A DNA stretch of 44,873 bases from contig JAFGJQ010000457.1 of assembly GCA_016929015.1 (NCBI GenBank), forward strand, positions 1 through 44,873, written 5' to 3'. A program made the translations under genes and the position numbers. Source of the DNA: Phycisphaerae bacterium. GTDB taxonomy: Bacteria > Planctomycetota > Phycisphaerae > UBA1845. The notes beneath the pieces are model-generated. The model had not been told where the DNA came from. It saw only the letters and a list, made by a program, of their open reading frames with translations, and did no database searches. Positions 41,207 through 44,873 of the stretch are shown here, piece after piece (the first letter of the stretch is position 1; every line of letters begins with the position of its first letter).

Positions 41207-44023
41207 CTAGCTGTCGAAGAGGGTCTGAAACTCCGCCCAATCCAGCAGGTCCACGTCGTCGTCCTCGTCCTGGTCATGGACGTCGAGACAGGGTAGCGAG
41301 GCGGCCGTGCCCGGTCCACCCAGGCACGACTCAAAGTGGACGTGATCCTCGTCGTCCACGTCGCCATCGTGATCGGCATCGAACGGCCCATCGCACGCAT
41401 CGCCGAAATCGTCTCCATCCGCGTCTGCCTGGTCCGGGTTCCACGCCGTGGGGCAGTTGTCCTCCCCGTCGCACCTACCATCGTTATCGGCATCGGAGTA
41501 GGTTCCCCTGCACCTGCCCGCTGCGCAGTGATCGCCCAGCGTGCATGGGTCGCCGTCGTCACACAGTCCCGCTTCGTTGACGGGCTGCGCGATACACTGG
41601 CCGGTGTGGGGATCGCAAATGCCCAGCGTGCAGTCGGAATCCAGATGGGAGCAGTCCACCGGCTCCCCATTCACCATGCACAGATCGCCGCACTCGTCGG
41701 GAACGCCATTCGAGTCCGCGTCCGCGCTGGTGCCGTCCCGGACGTCACAGAAATCCGGCACGCCGTTGGTGTTGCAGTCAAACAACGCGGCGCAATCGCC
41801 CGGCACGGCGCCGGCAAGGATGTCGGAGACGCTGTAGAAGTAATCGACCAGCGTCGTGAACGCGGGCGGCGGTTGGCCGGCGAACCCCTGGTTGCCCACG
41901 AAAACACCGGCCGACGTCACCGTAATGGCCTTCGAGAAGCTGCCGGCCGTTTCCCACAATGCCCCGTCGTATGAATACCGGTACGTCCACGTGTCGCCGG
42001 TCCGCTCGATCTGCATGAAGACCGGGCTTCCGTCCGGGATGGCAACGTTGAATCGGGCAACGGGTTCACCGTTGATCATCGTGGATCCGAACGCCCGTGT
42101 GGTGCCGGTCGCGTAGTGGATGTCGAAGCGGACGTAGTTGTCCGCGTCCTGCTCCACGAGGATTCCCTGCATCTGGTATCGCGTGGTCACCGGCGAGTCG
42201 AACCGGGCCTGGATTTCGAAGTCGGTGTCCGCGGCGGGCTGCATGATTCGGGGGGCGAAATTCCCTTCCGCCCACACGTCATGGCTCACGCCTTCCGGCA
42301 CCGACATCGCAATCCGGCCGCCGGTCATCGCATAAGACCCGTCGCCGCGCGGATTAATGAACGTCCAGACCTCCGTGTCCAGCGACACGCAGCAAAACTC
42401 GTCCGACACCACGTTCGGCAACGGCACCGGCAACGTCTCAAACGCGCGGTTTCCCGATGCACCCGGGTTGCCGGCCTGATCCTGGGCCACGATTTCGAAG
42501 TGGTACAGCGTGTCCGCAGACAAGCCGGTGATCGTAACGGAATGGGCGAAGCCCGTCACGCCGTCGACCACGCTGCCGATCTCGTGCGCCGAGGTCAAAC
42601 CGTACGTGACCACGCCCGTCGTCGGTTCGTCCGTCGTCCAGGTCACGACGGCGCTGAACTTGTCCGTCGCGGCCGCGATTGCACCCACGGCCGGCGGCGT
42701 CGTATCCGGCGGCAGCGTCTCGAAGACCAGGTCTCCGGTCGACGCAGCAACGCCGCCGGGCCGCTCGGACGTGATCTGAACGTGATACGTGCTCTGAGGG
42801 TCCAGGCCCATCAGCGTCAGGCTGTGGTCCAGCGCAAGCGCCGGATCGCTGACGACGCCCAGTTCGTACGCCGCCGTCCCTCCGTAGGCCACACTGCCGT
42901 GCGTGGGCACGTCCGTCGTCCATCGAACGGTCGCCCAGTTGGCATGGGGCTCCAGCACGACATTGTAGAGAACGGGCGGGTCCGCACCGGACACAGGCGC
43001 AACCGCGATGTTCCCAAACGTGGCGTCCACGTGATGCGCGAGAACCAGGATCGACCCGCACGGCACGTCATCCAGCCCCTGCCAGCCGGTCAGGTCCCAC
43101 CCCACCGGCTCCGCCGTGCCCACCTCCCACACCTTCATGCAGTAGACACTCCCCGTGTCCGGCACCGTCTCCACGCGGACCTTCCAGTAGTAGGGTGTGT
43201 CGTAATCCAGCGTCCGGCCGGACGTGTCTATCGCAATGACGCTCGTGTCCCCCTGCATTTCCAGGTGCGGCCCGCCGATGTAATCGTACCACGCGGAGGC
43301 GCCGTTGGGGCGCCAGAAGATCCACGGTTGCCAGTCTCCCCACTTTGTGTGTCCCTGCCAGCGAAACATGATGCCCACGCCGGGCGACACGCTCGGCCAC
43401 AGATACCCCAACGGATCGATGCTGTGGATGGTGATGGGGAGCAGAATCTCGTAGTCCGTCCAGGCATACCGATCGCCCACCACAAACCCGCGGTCGTAGC
43501 CGACCTCGATCGGGCGAACCCCATTGCTGGAGAGACCCCACTTCCCATCGACAATCTGCACGGCGTCGGACAACTGCTGAACGTTGCTCCAGTCGACGCC
43601 GTACGGCAAAGGCCATGTGTTGCCGGCCGCGTAGTTCACCGTTACAGCCGTGGCACTGCCGTTGGAGTTCACGTCCATCGCGAAGATCTCGATCTCGTTG
43701 GGGCCGGGCAGCAGGTCGGCGTAGTCGACGTCGATGTTGAAGTCGCCCGGCAGCAGCAGACGTCTCGTATCCGGCCCGAGCGACAACGGTCTGATCTCGC
43801 CATTGTTCAGTCGATAGCTCAGCCCGGCCACGCCGTCCGGATCGGACGCGTTTCCCAGGATGTTAACCCACCGCTGGGGAACGCCCGGGGAACCAAACGT
43901 CTGGTCCGGCCCGTGCCAGACATCAATCGTCGGGCCCTGGCCCCGGACCTGGCCGATGCAAAGCACGCCGGCCAGCATCGCCGGCCCAACCAAACGCAAC
44001 CACGGACTCCGTGACGGGACCAT
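41207..44023 (-). CDS. Secreted multidomain protein: two Fn3-like domains, DUF1349-like lectin fold, dockerin-like end
   Basis: A 938-residue exported protein. The ATG follows AGGAG by 8 bases. The signal peptide ends near residue 29 (GQVRGQ). Residues 30-132 are Ig-like, and 133-345 form a concanavalin-like fold with many Trp. Two fibronectin type III-like domains follow (about 348-436 and 440-532; WTTDVPTHGSVAYG, WTTDEPTTGVVTYG). Residues 538-735 resemble DUF1349 or beta-xylosidase C-terminal folds. Next come DCNTNGVPD motifs, a Cys-rich unit (CDDGDPCTLGDHC), a thrombospondin-type-3-like calcium repeat (DADNDGRCDGEDNCP) and a dockerin-like pair (nt 41210-41383). No catalytic residues are obvious; it is probably a carbohydrate-binding or surface protein. 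Its C-terminal third is very similar to the next gene on the right. Confidence 0.88.
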   Translation of the reverse strand: MVPSRSPWLRLVGPAMLAGVLCIGQVRGQGPTIDVWHGPDQTFGSPGVPQRWVNILGNASDPDGVAGLSYRLNNGEIRPLSLGPDTRRLLLPGDFNIDVDYADLLPGPNEIEIFAMDVNSNGSATAVTVNYAAGNTWPLPYGVDWSNVQQLSDAVQIVDGKWGLSSNGVRPIEVGYDRGFVVGDRYAWTDYEILLPITIHSIDPLGYLWPSVSPGVGIMFRWQGHTKWGDWQPWIFWRPNGASAWYDYIGGPHLEMQGDTSVIAIDTSGRTLDYDTPYYWKVRVETVPDTGSVYCMKVWEVGTAEPVGWDLTGWQGLDDVPCGSILVLAHHVDATFGNIAVAPVSGADPPVLYNVVLEPHANWATVRWTTDVPTHGSVAYGGTAAYELGVVSDPALALDHSLTLMGLDPQSTYHVQITSERPGGVAASTGDLVFETLPPDTTPPAVGAIAAATDKFSAVVTWTTDEPTTGVVTYGLTSAHEIGSVVDGVTGFAHSVTITGLSADTLYHFEIVAQDQAGNPGASGNRAFETLPVPLPNVVSDEFCCVSLDTEVWTFINPRGDGSYAMTGGRIAMSVPEGVSHDVWAEGNFAPRIMQPAADTDFEIQARFDSPVTTRYQMQGILVEQDADNYVRFDIHYATGTTRAFGSTMINGEPVARFNVAIPDGSPVFMQIERTGDTWTYRYSYDGALWETAGSFSKAITVTSAGVFVGNQGFAGQPPPAFTTLVDYFYSVSDILAGAVPGDCAALFDCNTNGVPDFCDVRDGTSADADSNGVPDECGDLCMVNGEPVDCSHLDSDCTLGICDPHTGQCIAQPVNEAGLCDDGDPCTLGDHCAAGRCRGTYSDADNDGRCDGEDNCPTAWNPDQADADGDDFGDACDGPFDADHDGDVDDEDHVHFESCLGGPGTAASLPCLDVHDQDEDDDVDLLDWAEFQTLFDS

Positions 44024-44365
44024 CGCCTGCTCCTGTGATTCGTGTGTACACGTGTTTCGCTTCTCGCACCCGCTCCCTCAGTGGAGTCGTCGAGTCCACA
44101 GGGCCTCCATGCGTTCGGCCCAACGGCCGCGCATCCTCCCGAGGCGCGCCGGCCGAATCGCGTTTTTGTTCATGTGGAGCCCGCCCGCGCTGGAATTGCG
44201 TTGAACGGCTGCACCCCCCACTGTTGTTGATGGTACTGCCGTCCGGCGGCTGAATCAACGACGCTGAACAGCCATTCAGTAGCACTTTGGCGACGTCGGA
44301 GTCTGGATCGATGGGAATACGCCGCGGACCCGACACACTGCCGCAATTCGCGACCGGGAAGGTAG
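44024..44365. other. Intergenic region between the tandem paralogs
   Basis: The 342 bases between the end of the edge gene and the start of the Fn3 protein hold no ORF I can support and no terminator with a T run. The ribosome-binding site AGGAG of the Fn3 protein gene lies at its left end. Confidence 0.4.
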
Positions 44366-44873
44366 CTACGTGCCGGCGGGCGGCTGACTGCATACGTCGG
44401 GCGAAACCGGCGAAGTGCCGAGAAGCACCTGCAATTCCGCCCAATCAAGCAGATCCACAGCGCTGTCCTGATTCACATCATGCACATCCAGGCACGATGC
44501 CGATGCGGACACGCCCGGTCCGCCCAGGCAGGTCGCAAAGTGGACGTGGTCCGCGGCGTCGACGTCCCCGTCGTGATCCGCGTCAAACGGACCGTCGCAC
44601 GGGTCGCCGATGCCGTCCAGATCGGCGTCCAACTGCCCGGGATTGCACATGGCGGGGCAGTTGTCCTGCGCGTCGCATCGGCCGTCGTTGTCGAGGTCCG
44701 CGACCGTGCCGATGCACACACCCGCCACACATTGATCGCCTTCCGTGCATGGATCGCCGTCGTCGCAGGGGCCAGCCTCGTTCGCGGGCAGCGCCACGCA
44801 CTGGCCGGTGCCGGAATCGCAGACGCCCAGGGTGCACTCTGAGTCCAGGTGGGTGCAGTCCAGGGGTTGCCCC
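44366..44873 (-). CDS. C-terminal part of a secreted dockerin-type protein (cut by window edge)
   Basis: The coding frame is open to the last base, so the N-terminal part lies beyond the window. The 168 visible residues start GQPLDCTHLDSECTLGVC, continue with CDDGDPCTEGDQC and a DLDNDGRCDAQDNCP calcium repeat, and end with a dockerin-like pair (nt about 44411-44587) plus a 15-residue tail (SPVSPDVCSQPPAGT). The layout and sequence follow the C-terminus of the neighbouring 938-residue protein closely, so the two are tandem paralogs. The tail after the dockerin-like pair, with its single Cys, is absent from the neighbour. Confidence 0.9.
   Translation of the reverse strand, partial: GQPLDCTHLDSECTLGVCDSGTGQCVALPANEAGPCDDGDPCTEGDQCVAGVCIGTVADLDNDGRCDAQDNCPAMCNPGQLDADLDGIGDPCDGPFDADHDGDVDAADHVHFATCLGGPGVSASASCLDVHDVNQDSAVDLLDWAELQVLLGTSPVSPDVCSQPPAGT

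Noticed and set aside
42116-44014. 632-codon plus-strand ORF
   Set aside because: Antisense to the Fn3/dockerin protein; Arg/His/Val-rich with no start signal.

Overview
The window looks like chromosome from a GC-rich Gram-negative bacterium, most likely a planctomycete. This is inferred from several signs: large secreted proteins ending in dockerin-like calcium-loop pairs, many lipoprotein-type signal peptides, a mitochondrial-type citrate synthase, and a small basic protein of a kind I associate with planctomycetes. I see no phage genes, transposase genes, CRISPR array or rRNA.

Layout. 1-2.1 kb: a DUF547 protein, tsaB (tRNA t6A synthesis, minus strand) and a 79-residue basic protein. 2.5-6.4 kb: a C1 (papain-like) cysteine-protease lipoprotein with an Asp/Tyr-rich tail, a sulfatase-like lipoprotein with an altered metal site, and a small winged-helix-like protein closed by a clear terminator. 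6.6-11.3 kb (minus): a 1136-residue hybrid sensor kinase and a GntR/FCD regulator. 11.4-19.1 kb (minus): a two-unit ORF (lipoprotein domain plus dockerin-containing secreted protein), a 1430-residue KP-43-like subtilase with Cys-rich repeats, and a small lipoprotein. 19.8-25.9 kb (plus): an M6-like metalloprotease with SBBP propeller repeats and a cytoplasmic protein of about 22 ankyrin repeats. 26.2-32.1 kb (plus): a NatA/NatB-like ABC pair, a c-type cytochrome-like lipoprotein, citrate synthase and a phosphodiesterase-like lipoprotein. 32.2-38.5 kb (minus): an MBL-fold hydrolase, a zinc-ribbon/DUF4190 membrane protein, a free-methionine-sulfoxide reductase, fabI, trkH and trkA. 38.5-41.1 kb (minus): tRNA-Arg(CCU) and a sugar-modifying pair (C-methyltransferase and SDR epimerase). 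41.2-44.9 kb (minus): two tandem paralogous secreted dockerin proteins, the second cut by the window edge.

How it fits together. Housekeeping genes (tsaB, fabI, gltA, trkAH, tRNA-Arg) alternate with an exported set: three proteases of different classes (Cys, Ser, metallo), two alkaline-phosphatase-fold lipoproteins and five proteins with a dockerin-like module. In all five modules two cysteines flank the linker between the calcium loops. No cohesin-like partner, PEP-CTERM signal or sortase motif is visible here, so the role of the module (anchoring, folding or sorting) is open. The most promising leads are this shared module, the uncharacterised C-terminal domain of the two-unit ORF, and the two alkaline-phosphatase-fold proteins with atypical active sites. 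I did not find a clearly new multi-gene system; these are separate leads.
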